Shown here: piece by piece, positions 26,667-35,574 of the stretch
Layout: each line of letters starts with the position of its first letter
How positions within the stretch are numbered: the first letter of the stretch is position 1
Source of the DNA: Chlorobiaceae bacterium
GTDB lineage: Bacteria; Bacteroidota; Ignavibacteria; Ignavibacteriales; Ignavibacteriaceae
Assembly: GCA_013824085.1 (NCBI GenBank)
Contig: PNNF01000007.1
Location: 18,587-82,586, forward strand
Direction of reading: 5' to 3'
Length of the DNA stretch: 64,000 nucleotides
Notes under the pieces: model-generated
The model's input: the letters and a program-made list of their open reading frames with translations, nothing else
Database searches by the model: none
What the model was told of the DNA's origin: nothing
Program-made: the position numbers and the translations under genes

Positions 26667-27791
26667 TTAAGTCTGCATAATTTTTTTATAAAACTCTTCG
26701 TAGTGAGGAACGATAATAGAGTTATCAAATTTGTTTACAGAACGCGAGCGAGCATTAGCAGAAAAGAGTTGATATTTTTTTTCATTAGATAAAAGATCGA
26801 TTGCATATTTAGCCATTCGATTTACATCTCCAATCTCTGCAATAAATCCAGTTTCGTTGTGATAAACTAATTCAGGTAAACCACCAACGCTTGTTGCAAT
26901 AACAGGCAATCCGCAGGACATAGCTTCAAGTGCTGCTAAACCGAAACTTTCTGATTGCGAAGGAATTAAAAACAGATCACAACTATTTAAGATATCTACA
27001 AGCGCTTCCTGTTTTCCAAGAAACAAAACTTTATCGTAAAGATTTAATTCACGCACCAGTCTTTCGCATTCTGAACGATCTGGTCCATCACCAACCAAAA
27101 TTAATTTACTCTTAATTTCTTTTTGTACTAAGTCAAAAACTTTAATCACGTCGCTCACTCGTTTTACTGCTCTAAAATTTGAAGTGTGAATTAAAAGTTT
27201 CTCATCATTGGGAGCGAGTCTTTTTCTTGTTGCACAATCTTTGTTTGGCTTAAATAATTGAGTGTCAACAAAGTTGGGAATAACTTCAATCTCTTTTGAG
27301 ATATTATAATTTGTTAAAGTTTTTTCTTTTAAGTAACGCGAGACAGCAGTAACGCCATCGCTAAGTTCGATGCTAAATTTTACCAAGTGAATAAATGACG
27401 GCTCAAGTCCAACTAAGGTGATGTCAGTACCGTGTAAAGTTGTAATTATTTTTATATCTTTTTTAGACTTCAAAATTTGTTTGGCGAGATATGCACTTGT
27501 AGCATGAGGAATTGCGTAATGAACATGGAGAAGATCCAGATTTTCATAAGTTGCTACTTCCACCATTTTACTTGCAAGCGCTAAGCTATAAAGGGGAAAT
27601 TCAAATAATGGATAATTGCTCATCTCAACTTCATGATAATAAATATTTTCAACGAATTGATTAAGACGAAACGGAAGTGCATAACTTATAAAGTGTACTT
27701 CGTGTCCAATGAGTGCCAATTCTTTTCCTAATTCTGTGGCAATAACTCCACTGCCGCCATAAGTAGGATAACAAGTAATTCCGATTTTCAT
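26667..27791 (-). CDS. bshA: N-acetyl-alpha-D-glucosaminyl L-malate synthase
   Basis: 374-residue GT4 glycosyltransferase. The start MKIGITCYPTYGGSGVIATELG and the block HVHYAIPHATSAYLA, with HGTDITLVG after it, are diagnostic of BshA, which joins UDP-N-acetylglucosamine and L-malate in the first step of bacillithiol synthesis. C-terminal nucleotide-sugar site: PSQSESFGLAALEAMSCGLPVIATSVGG. First gene of an operon: it is followed after 3 bp by the frameshifted gene, then the RsmF-type methylase. bshB and bshC are not in the window, but the presence of bshA indicates that bacillithiol is probably made. Confidence 0.93.
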   Translation of the reverse strand: MKIGITCYPTYGGSGVIATELGKELALIGHEVHFISYALPFRLNQFVENIYYHEVEMSNYPLFEFPLYSLALASKMVEVATYENLDLLHVHYAIPHATSAYLAKQILKSKKDIKIITTLHGTDITLVGLEPSFIHLVKFSIELSDGVTAVSRYLKEKTLTNYNISKEIEVIPNFVDTQLFKPNKDCATRKRLAPNDEKLLIHTSNFRAVKRVSDVIKVFDLVQKEIKSKLILVGDGPDRSECERLVRELNLYDKVLFLGKQEALVDILNSCDLFLIPSQSESFGLAALEAMSCGLPVIATSVGGLPELVYHNETGFIAEIGDVNRMAKYAIDLLSNEKKYQLFSANARSRSVNKFDNSIIVPHYEEFYKKIMQT

Positions 27792-28168
27792 TAATTGTCC
27801 ATTTTATTTTACTCAAATTAGACAAGGGAACGAGAACGAGCAATTATAAATTTTATTTTTATTCGAATGCACAGATTTAAAACTGAAAAAAATTATTGGT
27901 TCAACATAAATTTTGTTTTTTTTTCTAAAAATTTTCTTTTATGTTAGTTCCTACTTAAAAAAATGAGAAATTTCTTTCTCAAAAAAAGTAAGTGTGCTAA
28001 ACTATCAAAACCATTCTCTAATAAATAAGAGCAAAGTCTGAAGTAGGATTCATCCAGCATTTTAAATAATGTTGAGCGATGTTCATGATTTTATATCATG
28101 AAGTCAGTAAATCAGAGCAGAAACTTTTATGTCAGTGTCAAATTAATTTCAATTATTTGTGAGAAAGT
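27792..28168. other. divergent intergenic region between bshA and partner-switching locus
   Basis: 377 AT-rich bases with no coding sequence. It holds the 8-bp inverted repeat at 28082-28102; otherwise no promoter was confidently read. Confidence 0.5.
28082..28102. promoter_or_regulatory. inverted repeat upstream of the partner-switching genes
   Basis: TTCATGAT (28082-28089) and its exact complement ATCATGAA (28095-28102) with a 5-nt spacer, 67 bp before the start of the RsbW-like gene. It could be an operator or a leader hairpin. Position is suggestive only. Confidence 0.3.
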
Positions 28169-28585
28169 ATGAACAACAATATTAAGCTCGAGATAAAAAT
28201 CCCAAAAGTACCGGATATTGAGTTAGTCGCTCTTGAGGGATTGCAGCTAATGGGAGGTCATTTAGGTATTTCAGAGGACAAAATTGGGGAAGCAAAAATA
28301 ATTGTTACTGAAGCAATTATCAACGGACTTGAACACTCCGGCGAAGAAAATCCTCACGTCAATGTCGAATTTACAATGACGAAAGAAAAGCTGGTAATTT
28401 TTGTTACTGATTTTGGAAAAGGGTTTGAACCTGAAAAAATTGAAGAACCAAATATCCAAGAAAAATTATCGAGCAAAAACAAACGGGGCTGGGGACTGAA
28501 GCTAATGAAATCAATGTCAGACGATTTTATTATTGAGTCGGGAGCTACCGGCACAAAAATTACAATAATTAAAAATTTAGTTTAG
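28169..28585 (+). CDS. RsbW/SpoIIAB-like anti-sigma (HATPase_c) serine/threonine kinase
   Basis: 138 residues forming a single GHKL ATPase domain: N-box [11 protein letters not shown]1 DFGKGFEP and G2 [12 protein letters not shown]. In Rsb systems this protein phosphorylates a STAS partner and, when the STAS is unphosphorylated, releases a sigma factor or other target. It sits 10 bp before a STAS gene and 400 bp before the first PP2C phosphatase, the standard order kinase-STAS-phosphatase. No sigma gene is in the window, so the final output is unknown. First gene of a probable operon. Confidence 0.92.
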   Translation: MNNNIKLEIKIPKVPDIELVALEGLQLMGGHLGISEDKIGEAKIIVTEAIINGLEHSGEENPHVNVEFTMTKEKLVIFVTDFGKGFEPEKIEEPNIQEKLSSKNKRGWGLKLMKSMSDDFIIESGATGTKITIIKNLV

Positions 28586-28595
28586 GAGCTGGAAA

Positions 28596-28940
28596 ATGTC
28601 ATCCGAATTTAATTTAATAACTGAAACAAAAGATAATTGCGTTGTGGTCAATACTATTGGCTACATCAACAATATCGGTGGACAAAAAATTGTAGATGAG
28701 TTTTATAAGTTCTATGGAAATGGAGTTAATAACGTAATCTTAGATCTTGCCCGATCAAACGTTGTTAATTCAATAGGCATTTCGTTCTTGATTGAGATTA
28801 TAGAAAAATTAAATCAGACCAACGGCAAACTGATATTTCTAAATCTTACGCCATCTATAGAAAAAACATTTACGATTATGGGTTTATTTCAATTTGCAAA
28901 AAAATCAGAAGATTTGGAAACAGCTTTGAAACTCCTGTAA
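28596..28940 (+). CDS. STAS-domain anti-sigma factor antagonist, copy 1
   Basis: 114 residues with the STAS fold. The phospho-acceptor is most likely Ser59 (ARSNVVNSIGISFL). RsbV/SpoIIAA-type proteins are phosphorylated by the neighbouring kinase and dephosphorylated by PP2C enzymes, which decides whether the kinase is held off its target. GGAG precedes the start by 6 bases. A second STAS gene lies at 44805, at the far end of the locus. Confidence 0.93.
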   Translation: MSSEFNLITETKDNCVVVNTIGYINNIGGQKIVDEFYKFYGNGVNNVILDLARSNVVNSIGISFLIEIIEKLNQTNGKLIFLNLTPSIEKTFTIMGLFQFAKKSEDLETALKLL

Positions 28941-28966
28941 AAAAAATATAATAAATTTTTTCAAAC

Positions 28967-28984
28967 AAAAGGTTTTAACCTTTT
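28967..28984 (+). promoter_or_regulatory. hairpin overlapping the ribosome-binding region of the GAF-phosphatase gene
   Basis: AAAAGGT (28967-28973) pairs with ACCTTTT (28978-28984), loop TTTA, ending two bases before the ATG at 28987. The only purine-rich ribosome-like block (AAGG) is inside the stem. It could lower translation or act as a weak attenuator between the STAS and phosphatase genes. Confidence 0.35.
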
Positions 28985-28986
28985 TT

Positions 28987-30594
28987 ATGCATCTTGTTGA
29001 ATATAATAATTTAATCGAGAGACTTTCTGTTCAAGTTAAGTCGTTTCAAGAGGGCTTCTCTATTCTTTCCCGAGTTAATACTCTGAAAGAGCTTGGCACA
29101 AATTTCTCTCATATATTACGCGGTAATTTTTTTATAAGTGATGTAAATATATTTTATAAAAACAATGAATCAACCGCTTGGGATAGCGTTGTCATCAATA
29201 ATAAAAATTGCATTAATTGTATCGAGAAGTTAAAAACTTCAGCAGATGCAGAGATACAATATTTCAACGCAAAAGAATTTAGTATAATTGCAACTTTGCC
29301 ACTTACTGATGGAGCATTTTGGGGGTTAATAATTGGAAACAAAATTGATAAATCTGAAATAACTGAACTTGATAAAATTACTTTTCAAATGTTTCTTCAG
29401 TTATTAGATAATGCTTACCAATCTTTTATTCATCAACAAAAAGAGAAGCAACTAAATTTTTCATTGAACAATCGAGTTGTGCAACTCAATAGTTTGATTG
29501 ATACAGGAATTGAAATTTCCAAACTTCGTCAGACTTCTTCATTGCTCGAACTTGCATTGGAAAGAGCCGCAGCGCTTGCAAATGCTGCTCGCGGTGCACT
29601 TCAAATGTTTTCTGATGATACACTCATATCTGAAATTGGTTTTCCCGAACAGTCAGATATTAAGAAAGTTTTTGCATCAGAAAAAAAAATTGAGACTTAC
29701 GTTGAATTCAAAAGTGTAAAATATCTTTTCACTCTTTCAGATAAAGAGAGTAGAAAAGGAATTGTTGATTTTGACCAAACCGACGAAGTGCTGCTTTCTG
29801 CTTTTGCACGACAAGTATTAGCTTCAATAGAAAATGAACATCTACACAAAGAAGCTCTTGATAATGAAAGAATGCACCAAGAAATTGAGATGGCAGCAAC
29901 AATTCAAAGAAGAATAATTCCACAAGAGCTTCCAAATATTGATGGATATGATCTTGCGGGGATTAATATTCCTTCGTTAGAAATTGGCGGCGACTATTAT
30001 GACGTTACAAAATTAAAAGATGGAAGATACCTCATCATCATTGCTGATGTAGCGGGAAAAGGCTTTGCTTCTGGTCTATTAGTAAATACATTAAACGCCT
30101 CGCTCAATGCTTACGTCGAAAAAGATTTCAAATTAACTGATATAGCAAGTAGATTAAATAAAATTATTTACAAAGCTTCTACTCCCGAAAAATATATTAC
30201 CGGTTTTATTGCTATTCTTGATCCAAATTCCGGAACAATTGAATACTTAAATGCAGGACACAATCCTATACTTTATTCCTCAAATGGAAATTTATCTAAA
30301 CTCGATAAAGGCGGTTTAGCTTTTGGGATGTTCGATTTTGAACTTCCCTACCAAAGTGATTTTATACAAATAAAACCCGGCGAAAAAATCCTTTTCTATA
30401 CCGATGGAATTACTGAAGCGATGGATGAGAATGATGTTGAATATTCTGATCAAAGACTTGAAAGTTTTTTTTTAGATAATGAAATCACAAAAGCAAAAAC
30501 ATTTATTTCAAGCCTGATCTCAGATGTGAAAAAACATACTGCGGATACTCTGCAGAGTGATGATATAACTGCTCTTTATTTAAGAAGAGAATAA
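28987..30594 (+). CDS. GAF-domain SpoIIE/RsbU-type PP2C phosphatase
   Basis: 535 residues: a GAF-like region at about 30-150, a second GAF-like segment at about 165-285, a coiled linker containing MAATIQRRIIPQELP, and a SpoIIE PP2C domain from about residue 325 to the end. The manganese site residues are in IGGDYYDV, IADVAGKGFASGL, FYTDGITEA and SDDITALYL. Typical RsbU-type enzyme: it dephosphorylates a STAS partner once its GAF sensor binds a ligand. Directly follows the kinase-STAS pair. Soluble; no membrane segment. Its catalytic domain is the most divergent from the other three phosphatases of this locus. Confidence 0.93.
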   Translation: MHLVEYNNLIERLSVQVKSFQEGFSILSRVNTLKELGTNFSHILRGNFFISDVNIFYKNNESTAWDSVVINNKNCINCIEKLKTSADAEIQYFNAKEFSIIATLPLTDGAFWGLIIGNKIDKSEITELDKITFQMFLQLLDNAYQSFIHQQKEKQLNFSLNNRVVQLNSLIDTGIEISKLRQTSSLLELALERAAALANAARGALQMFSDDTLISEIGFPEQSDIKKVFASEKKIETYVEFKSVKYLFTLSDKESRKGIVDFDQTDEVLLSAFARQVLASIENEHLHKEALDNERMHQEIEMAATIQRRIIPQELPNIDGYDLAGINIPSLEIGGDYYDVTKLKDGRYLIIIADVAGKGFASGLLVNTLNASLNAYVEKDFKLTDIASRLNKIIYKASTPEKYITGFIAILDPNSGTIEYLNAGHNPILYSSNGNLSKLDKGGLAFGMFDFELPYQSDFIQIKPGEKILFYTDGITEAMDENDVEYSDQRLESFFLDNEITKAKTFISSLISDVKKHTADTLQSDDITALYLRRE

Positions 30595-30742
30595 AAAATA
30601 AATTGACGATGGCTTATGGTAATTCAATACTGACACAAAGTAGAAAATCTATAATCAATTGGAGTAAAACAGGAGAATGAAGATTATTTTATTACATCGA
30701 GAACCGCAGAGTTATTTTTTATCTTTTTTTAGTGAGGGTTTT

Positions 30743-33700
30743 ATGACTTCGATACTTTTTAGATTTGCAACAATTATGTTTCTGTTTCTATTTTCTGTCT
30801 CGGCATTTCCTCAACAAAAACAAAAGACCGAGGCTAACGCTGATTTAATTGAGTTTACAAATAAGGAAGGTTTGCCCTCTACTAACATTTCTCAAATTGT
30901 TCAAACTAATGATGGCTACATATGGATTTCCGGAATGGAGGGAACTTACAGATTTAACGGATATGAATTTGAAGAAGTTGGGAGAGAATTTGACCTACAC
31001 AAAATGCAAAATATCTATTACGACTCTGAAAAAAATATCCTCTACGCTGCCTCACCCAATAAATTCATAACCTTTAATGGAAAAACTTTTAATGTCTATT
31101 CTGAAAAAGAAGGTTATAGAATAAATGGTTTAGCGGGACAAGTAATTACTTTTATCCAAGCTGATAGCAAAGGAAGAATTTGGATTGGCTCTTCAACTCC
31201 TTTTGTCGATAAAAAATTTAACGGAGGATTAGTAAAATTTGAGAATGGTAAATTTATTGCTTACGATTCTACCAATTTCCCATTAGACAATGCGGACAAT
31301 TTCATAGAAACTCCGTATGGTGACCTGATTTTTTCTTCAGTCGGGCGTAATACTCAAACCAACGAAGGTGCATACATTGCCCTATACAAAAACAACACGT
31401 TTAAGAAAATTGACGAGTCAGTTGGAATTAAACTGCAAAACGCTCAAATATTTAGACAAAATTTTTCAAGCCCTATTGATAAGGACGGCAACACTTGGAT
31501 AGCATTTTCAGGAATATCATCATCGTTTGTAGCTAATCAAAATACTGCAGGTGTGTTAATGTATGACGGAACAAACTTTCAGCAATACACAGATTTTGGA
31601 AATAAGTTTAGCCCTCTTCAAGTTTTCTACAGCAAACAGAATAATAAAATACTCTTAACCACAGCTTTAAGTACTAGTACTGGCAACGAGATGCTAGAAT
31701 TTAGAGATGAATCAATCTTTGAATTTACAGAAGGGAAATGGAAACTTTCCAACATAATAACGAACATTAAAAATATAGTTGATCTAAAAACTGGAAAAAT
31801 TATTAATGACTTTCGTTATGCCGGCTCACTATTCCAAAATAAAAATAAATATTTCCCCGAATTATTAATGTTTAGTACTCCAGCACAGTCACGAAGCTCA
31901 AAATATCCAAATCAATTATTTACAAGAAAAAATAGTAAGTGGGAAAAGTTGGACGCTTTTACTTACTTTTATGCAAGAGAAACGGACGAAGGACAGCTCA
32001 TAACCACACCAAAAGGTTTTGGATTCTATATCCCAAACAATTCAAAGATGCTGACCGAAAAGGATGGGATGCTAACATTAGTAAGTAATGGTCTAGGTGA
32101 CGTCTATTCTGATAAGAACGGGATTGTCTGGATTTCTTATTCTAACACTCATATCCCAGCCTATGCTCAAACTGTAAGTATTGGAATCAATATTTGGAAT
32201 GGAAAAAAATTAAGTTCATATACTGAAAAAGATGGGCTATTAAGCAACATAACTTTCGACTTTTTTCAAGATAGTAAAATGAGAGTCTGGATTCCCACTT
32301 CAAAAGGATTGACAGTAGCTCAAGAAATTTTGAATAGTGAAGGTGAACAAATCTTTAAGTTTAAGAATCTCAAATCAAATTCACGTGAATTTTATAATAC
32401 ATCAAATGTGATGGAAACTAAGCAAGGTGAAATTTATGCCTGGCAAAATTATGTAAGACCCGAATCTGAAGGATTGATTAAAGCCGATTTTTTCCTCGGA
32501 AAGTTTAACGGTGAAAAATTTATTGAAATAAAATCACCTTTTACCGCTGAGGAAAATAAGAAAAAATATCAATTGTTTAAGCTTATTGAAGATAACGAAG
32601 GAAGATTGTGGTTTATGGGATTATTCTCAGATAACATTAAAGATATAACTTCGATAAATTCTAAGATAATGATTTATGATGGAAAATCTTGGAATCAACC
32701 ACCTGAAAGTTGGAACATACCCAGCGAGCAAATTCATTTCGTTGGTAAATTAAAAAAGGGAATGTACTTCTTGACTGTCGGTGGTTTTTATCAATTTAAC
32801 GGAAACAAATTTATAAACCTCATTGATAGTGTAAGCTCAACTGCTGACTTTCGAATATTAAAAGGTGCAAGTGTAGCTGGGACAATGACTGATATTCGGG
32901 CAAGTGAAAGACTTTACATTCGACTTCGAAATTTGGGGCTTGCAATTTTTGATGGAACTAATCTCAATTTCTACACAAAAAAAGATGGTCTCCCTTCAAC
33001 TAATCTTTATAATCCAATAATCGATGCAAAAGAGAATTTGTATTTTCATTTTCCTTCGGGTGTATTGCGGATAAAAGGAGATAATTTCCAAACTTATTAT
33101 GATGATGAGAATATAATAACGGGTGGACCTGTCGCCTCTTCTTTGGATGTTGATGGAAATCTTGTTGCATTTTATAATGGAGGTGGTTTATACATCAGAA
33201 AAGTAGAAGAGCAGAGTTATCCTTTAAAAATTTCTTCTGTAATTGTAAATAAACAATATTACTATTATGATTATCCGAAAGAGTTTAAACACTTTGAAAA
33301 TTCGTTCGTGTTTAATTATACAGCATTAAATTATAAAGATCCGAAACAAACTAGTTATGAGCACTTCTTGGAAGGCGTCGATAAAGAATGGTCCCGCCCT
33401 TCAATTCTTCCTTTTGTTGAATATCAAAATCTTCCTCCTGGAAAATATACTTTTAGAGTAAGAGGAATAACTTCTAACGGAATGAAAACCAACGAAGAGA
33501 ATTATTCGTTTACGGTACACTCGCCTTGGTGGCTTACTTGGTGGGCTTACGGAATTTATTTTATTGGCTTTGTTGGTTCACTCGGAATGCTTAGAAAATT
33601 TGAACTAACTAAACGAAAGGAAAGAGAAGATAAAAGATTACTCGCTGCAGAAAATGCTCGTAAGTCAAAAGAATTAGACGATGCAAGACTACTTCAACAC

Positions 33701-34378
33701 TCGATGTTGCCTAAAGAACTTCCACAATTGCCACATCTCGATATTGCAGTCTATATGAAAACAGCAACAGAAGTTGGCGGCGACTATTATGATTTTAACG
33801 TTCATATCGATGGAACATTAACTGTAATTCTTGGAGATGCTACAGGACACGGAATGCAATCTGGGATGATGGTTTCTATAATGAAATCGCTTTTTATGTC
33901 TGACAGAACAAGTATGGAAATAAAACCATTTTTTGAAAATACAAGTATGGCACTAAAAGATATGCAACTTGGAAGATTGATGATGGCGTTAACTTGTGTG
34001 CAGATAAAACCTGATAGAATAATAACAACAAACGCAGGAATGCCACCTTTATTTATTTACAGAAACTATTCGCAAACGTTAGAGGAAGTGGTGATAAATA
34101 ATATGCCACTCGGAGCAATGAAAGGAATAGTTTATGATGTGAAAGAAATAAAGATCGAAAAAGGCGATACAATATTGATGATGAGCGATGGATTTGCAGA
34201 ACTAAAAAATGAAAATGACGAATTGTATAGCTACAAGCGAGCCGGAAACAGTTTTGAAGAGTTTGCAAAAAAAGAACCAGAAGAGATAGTAAGATTATTG
34301 AGTGAAGAAGGAAAGCGTTGGTCAAATAATAGAGAACCTGAAGATGATATAACATTTGTAGTAATTAAAATAAAATAA
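30743..34378 (+). CDS. membrane sensor phosphatase: two-component-regulator propeller, Y_Y_Y, SpoIIE PP2C
   Basis: About 1,211 residues from the ATG at 30743, chosen because it opens a signal peptide (residues 1-25) and has GAGG four bases upstream; the frame extends to 30677 but that start has unworkable spacing. The extracytoplasmic part is a large beta-propeller with repeated GYIWISG, GRIWIGS, GIVWISY, MRVWIPT and GRLWFMG blades (residues about 30-790), then a Y_Y_Y domain (about 853-925), one membrane helix (about 926-950), a coiled linker with LLQHSMLPKELP, and a PP2C domain with VGGDYYDF, GDATGHG, SDGFAE and DDITFV. Such propeller sensors usually sit on histidine kinases (hybrid HTCS type); here the output is a phosphatase, coupling an outside signal to the partner-switch. 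Confidence 0.93.
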   Translation: MTSILFRFATIMFLFLFSVSAFPQQKQKTEANADLIEFTNKEGLPSTNISQIVQTNDGYIWISGMEGTYRFNGYEFEEVGREFDLHKMQNIYYDSEKNILYAASPNKFITFNGKTFNVYSEKEGYRINGLAGQVITFIQADSKGRIWIGSSTPFVDKKFNGGLVKFENGKFIAYDSTNFPLDNADNFIETPYGDLIFSSVGRNTQTNEGAYIALYKNNTFKKIDESVGIKLQNAQIFRQNFSSPIDKDGNTWIAFSGISSSFVANQNTAGVLMYDGTNFQQYTDFGNKFSPLQVFYSKQNNKILLTTALSTSTGNEMLEFRDESIFEFTEGKWKLSNIITNIKNIVDLKTGKIINDFRYAGSLFQNKNKYFPELLMFSTPAQSRSSKYPNQLFTRKNSKWEKLDAFTYFYARETDEGQLITTPKGFGFYIPNNSKMLTEKDGMLTLVSNGLGDVYSDKNGIVWISYSNTHIPAYAQTVSIGINIWNGKKLSSYTEKDGLLSNITFDFFQDSKMRVWIPTSKGLTVAQEILNSEGEQIFKFKNLKSNSREFYNTSNVMETKQGEIYAWQNYVRPESEGLIKADFFLGKFNGEKFIEIKSPFTAEENKKKYQLFKLIEDNEGRLWFMGLFSDNIKDITSINSKIMIYDGKSWNQPPESWNIPSEQIHFVGKLKKGMYFLTVGGFYQFNGNKFINLIDSVSSTADFRILKGASVAGTMTDIRASERLYIRLRNLGLAIFDGTNLNFYTKKDGLPSTNLYNPIIDAKENLYFHFPSGVLRIKGDNFQTYYDDENIITGGPVASSLDVDGNLVAFYNGGGLYIRKVEEQSYPLKISSVIVNKQYYYYDYPKEFKHFENSFVFNYTALNYKDPKQTSYEHFLEGVDKEWSRPSILPFVEYQNLPPGKYTFRVRGITSNGMKTNEENYSFTVHSPWWLTWWAYGIYFIGFVGSLGMLRKFELTKRKEREDKRLLAAENARKSKELDDARLLQHSMLPKELPQLPHLDIAVYMKTATEVGGDYYDFNVHIDGTLTVILGDATGHGMQSGMMVSIMKSLFMSDRTSMEIKPFFENTSMALKDMQLGRLMMALTCVQIKPDRIITTNAGMPPLFIYRNYSQTLEEVVINNMPLGAMKGIVYDVKEIKIEKGDTILMMSDGFAELKNENDELYSYKRAGNSFEEFAKKEPEEIVRLLSEEGKRWSNNREPEDDITFVVIKIK

Positions 34379-34398
34379 AAAATATTTCAAAAAAAAAA

Positions 34399-35125
34399 AT
34401 GTTTTGTTCATTACTCCGTAGGAGTAAAATATTTGTAACTAAGTGATAACGATGAAATACTAACCCCTTTAGGGGTGACCTATTTGTAGCAATTTGTCGA
34501 TAAAAATTTTTTGATTTCAGATTAACGATTAACGAATGATGATTTTAGATTTTTTTTAAGATGCCTAAGGCATTGCACGTTTAAAAAAAATGTTTTGTTC
34601 ATTACTCCGTAGGAGTAAAATATTTGTAGAAAAATGATAATGATAAAATAATAACCCCTTTAGGGGTGACCTATTTGTAGCTTGATATTTTTTGATTTCA
34701 GATTAGCGATTAACGAATGATGATTTTAGATTTTTTTTAAGATGCCGAAGGCATTGCACGTTTACAAAAAAATGTTTTGTTCATTACTCCGTAGGAGTAA
34801 AATATTTGTAGAAAAATGATAATGATAAAATAACAACCCCTTTAGGGGTGACCTATTTGTAGCTAAATGATAACGATGAAATAATAACCCCTTTAGGGGT
34901 GACCTATTTGTAGCAATTTGTCGATAAAAATTTTTTGATTTCAGATTAACGAACAACGAATGATGATTTTAGATTTTTTTTAAGATGCCGAAGGCATTGA
35001 ACGTTTAAAAAATAATGTTTTGTTCATTACTCCGTAGGAGTAAAATATTTGTAGAAAAATGATAATGATGAAATAATAACCCCTTTAGGGGTGACCTATT
35101 TGTAGCAATTTGTCGATAAAAATTA
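34399..35125. repeat. array of compound palindromic repeats
   Basis: Four units start at 34399, 34590, 34772 and 35015. Each holds palindrome A (TTACTCC-GTA-GGAGTAA), palindrome B (ACCCC-TTTA-GGGGT) followed by CCTATTTGTAG, and, except in the last unit, a DNA spacer with GATGATTTTAGA and palindrome C (ATGCC-TAA or GAA-GGCAT). Unit 3 has palindrome B twice. Both A and B are followed by a TATTTGTA tail. It fills the gap between two phosphatase/kinase operons. Confidence 0.92.
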
Positions 35126-35162
35126 AATAAAATAAACAAAAAAATAATTGAAAGGTGTTTCT

Positions 35163-35528
35163 ATGAAAATTATGGTAGTTGATGATGAAAAGGATATAAA
35201 ATTATTATTTGAACAAAGATTTAAAAAGGAAATAAAATCAGGACAAGTTTCTTTTTTATTCGCTTTTTCGGGAGAGGAGGCGTGTGATTACATTAAATCT
35301 AATGGCGTAGTTGATATAAAAAGAATTTTATCAGATATAAACATGCCAGGAATGAATGGTTTAGAATTGCTTAAATGGATTAAAGAAAATTATCCAGAAC
35401 TAAAAGTTGCAATGATTACTGCTTATGGTGACCAAAATAATTATAATCAAGCAATCGAATATGGCTGCGATGATTATATGACCAAGCCGATAGATTTTAA
35501 TCAACTTAAGGGAAAAGTTTTACAATAA
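35163..35528 (+). CDS. single-domain response regulator (receiver)
   Basis: About 121 residues from the ATG at 35163 (AAAGG eight bases upstream; a TTG at 35148 is unlikely). A plain receiver: acidic pair VDDEKD, phospho-acceptor Asp in LSDINMPG, and signalling Lys in TKPID. No output domain, so it probably relays phosphate or binds a partner protein, like CheY-type or Spo0F-type regulators. It precedes the eight-GAF kinase by 46 bp and is very likely its substrate. Confidence 0.93.
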   Translation: MKIMVVDDEKDIKLLFEQRFKKEIKSGQVSFLFAFSGEEACDYIKSNGVVDIKRILSDINMPGMNGLELLKWIKENYPELKVAMITAYGDQNNYNQAIEYGCDDYMTKPIDFNQLKGKVLQ

Positions 35529-35574
35529 TTATTCTTGAGGAATCAATCTATAAATTCAAAAAAATGAGTGAGCA

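Noticed and set aside
34762..34956. A 64-codon minus-strand frame with a repeated ATNRSPLKGLLF segment
   Set aside because: The repeated peptide is just the translation of palindromic DNA repeats; no ribosome site.
34399..35125. Possible CRISPR array
   Set aside because: The units are long and contain several palindromes, the intervals are not unique spacers, the period varies and no cas gene is in the window.
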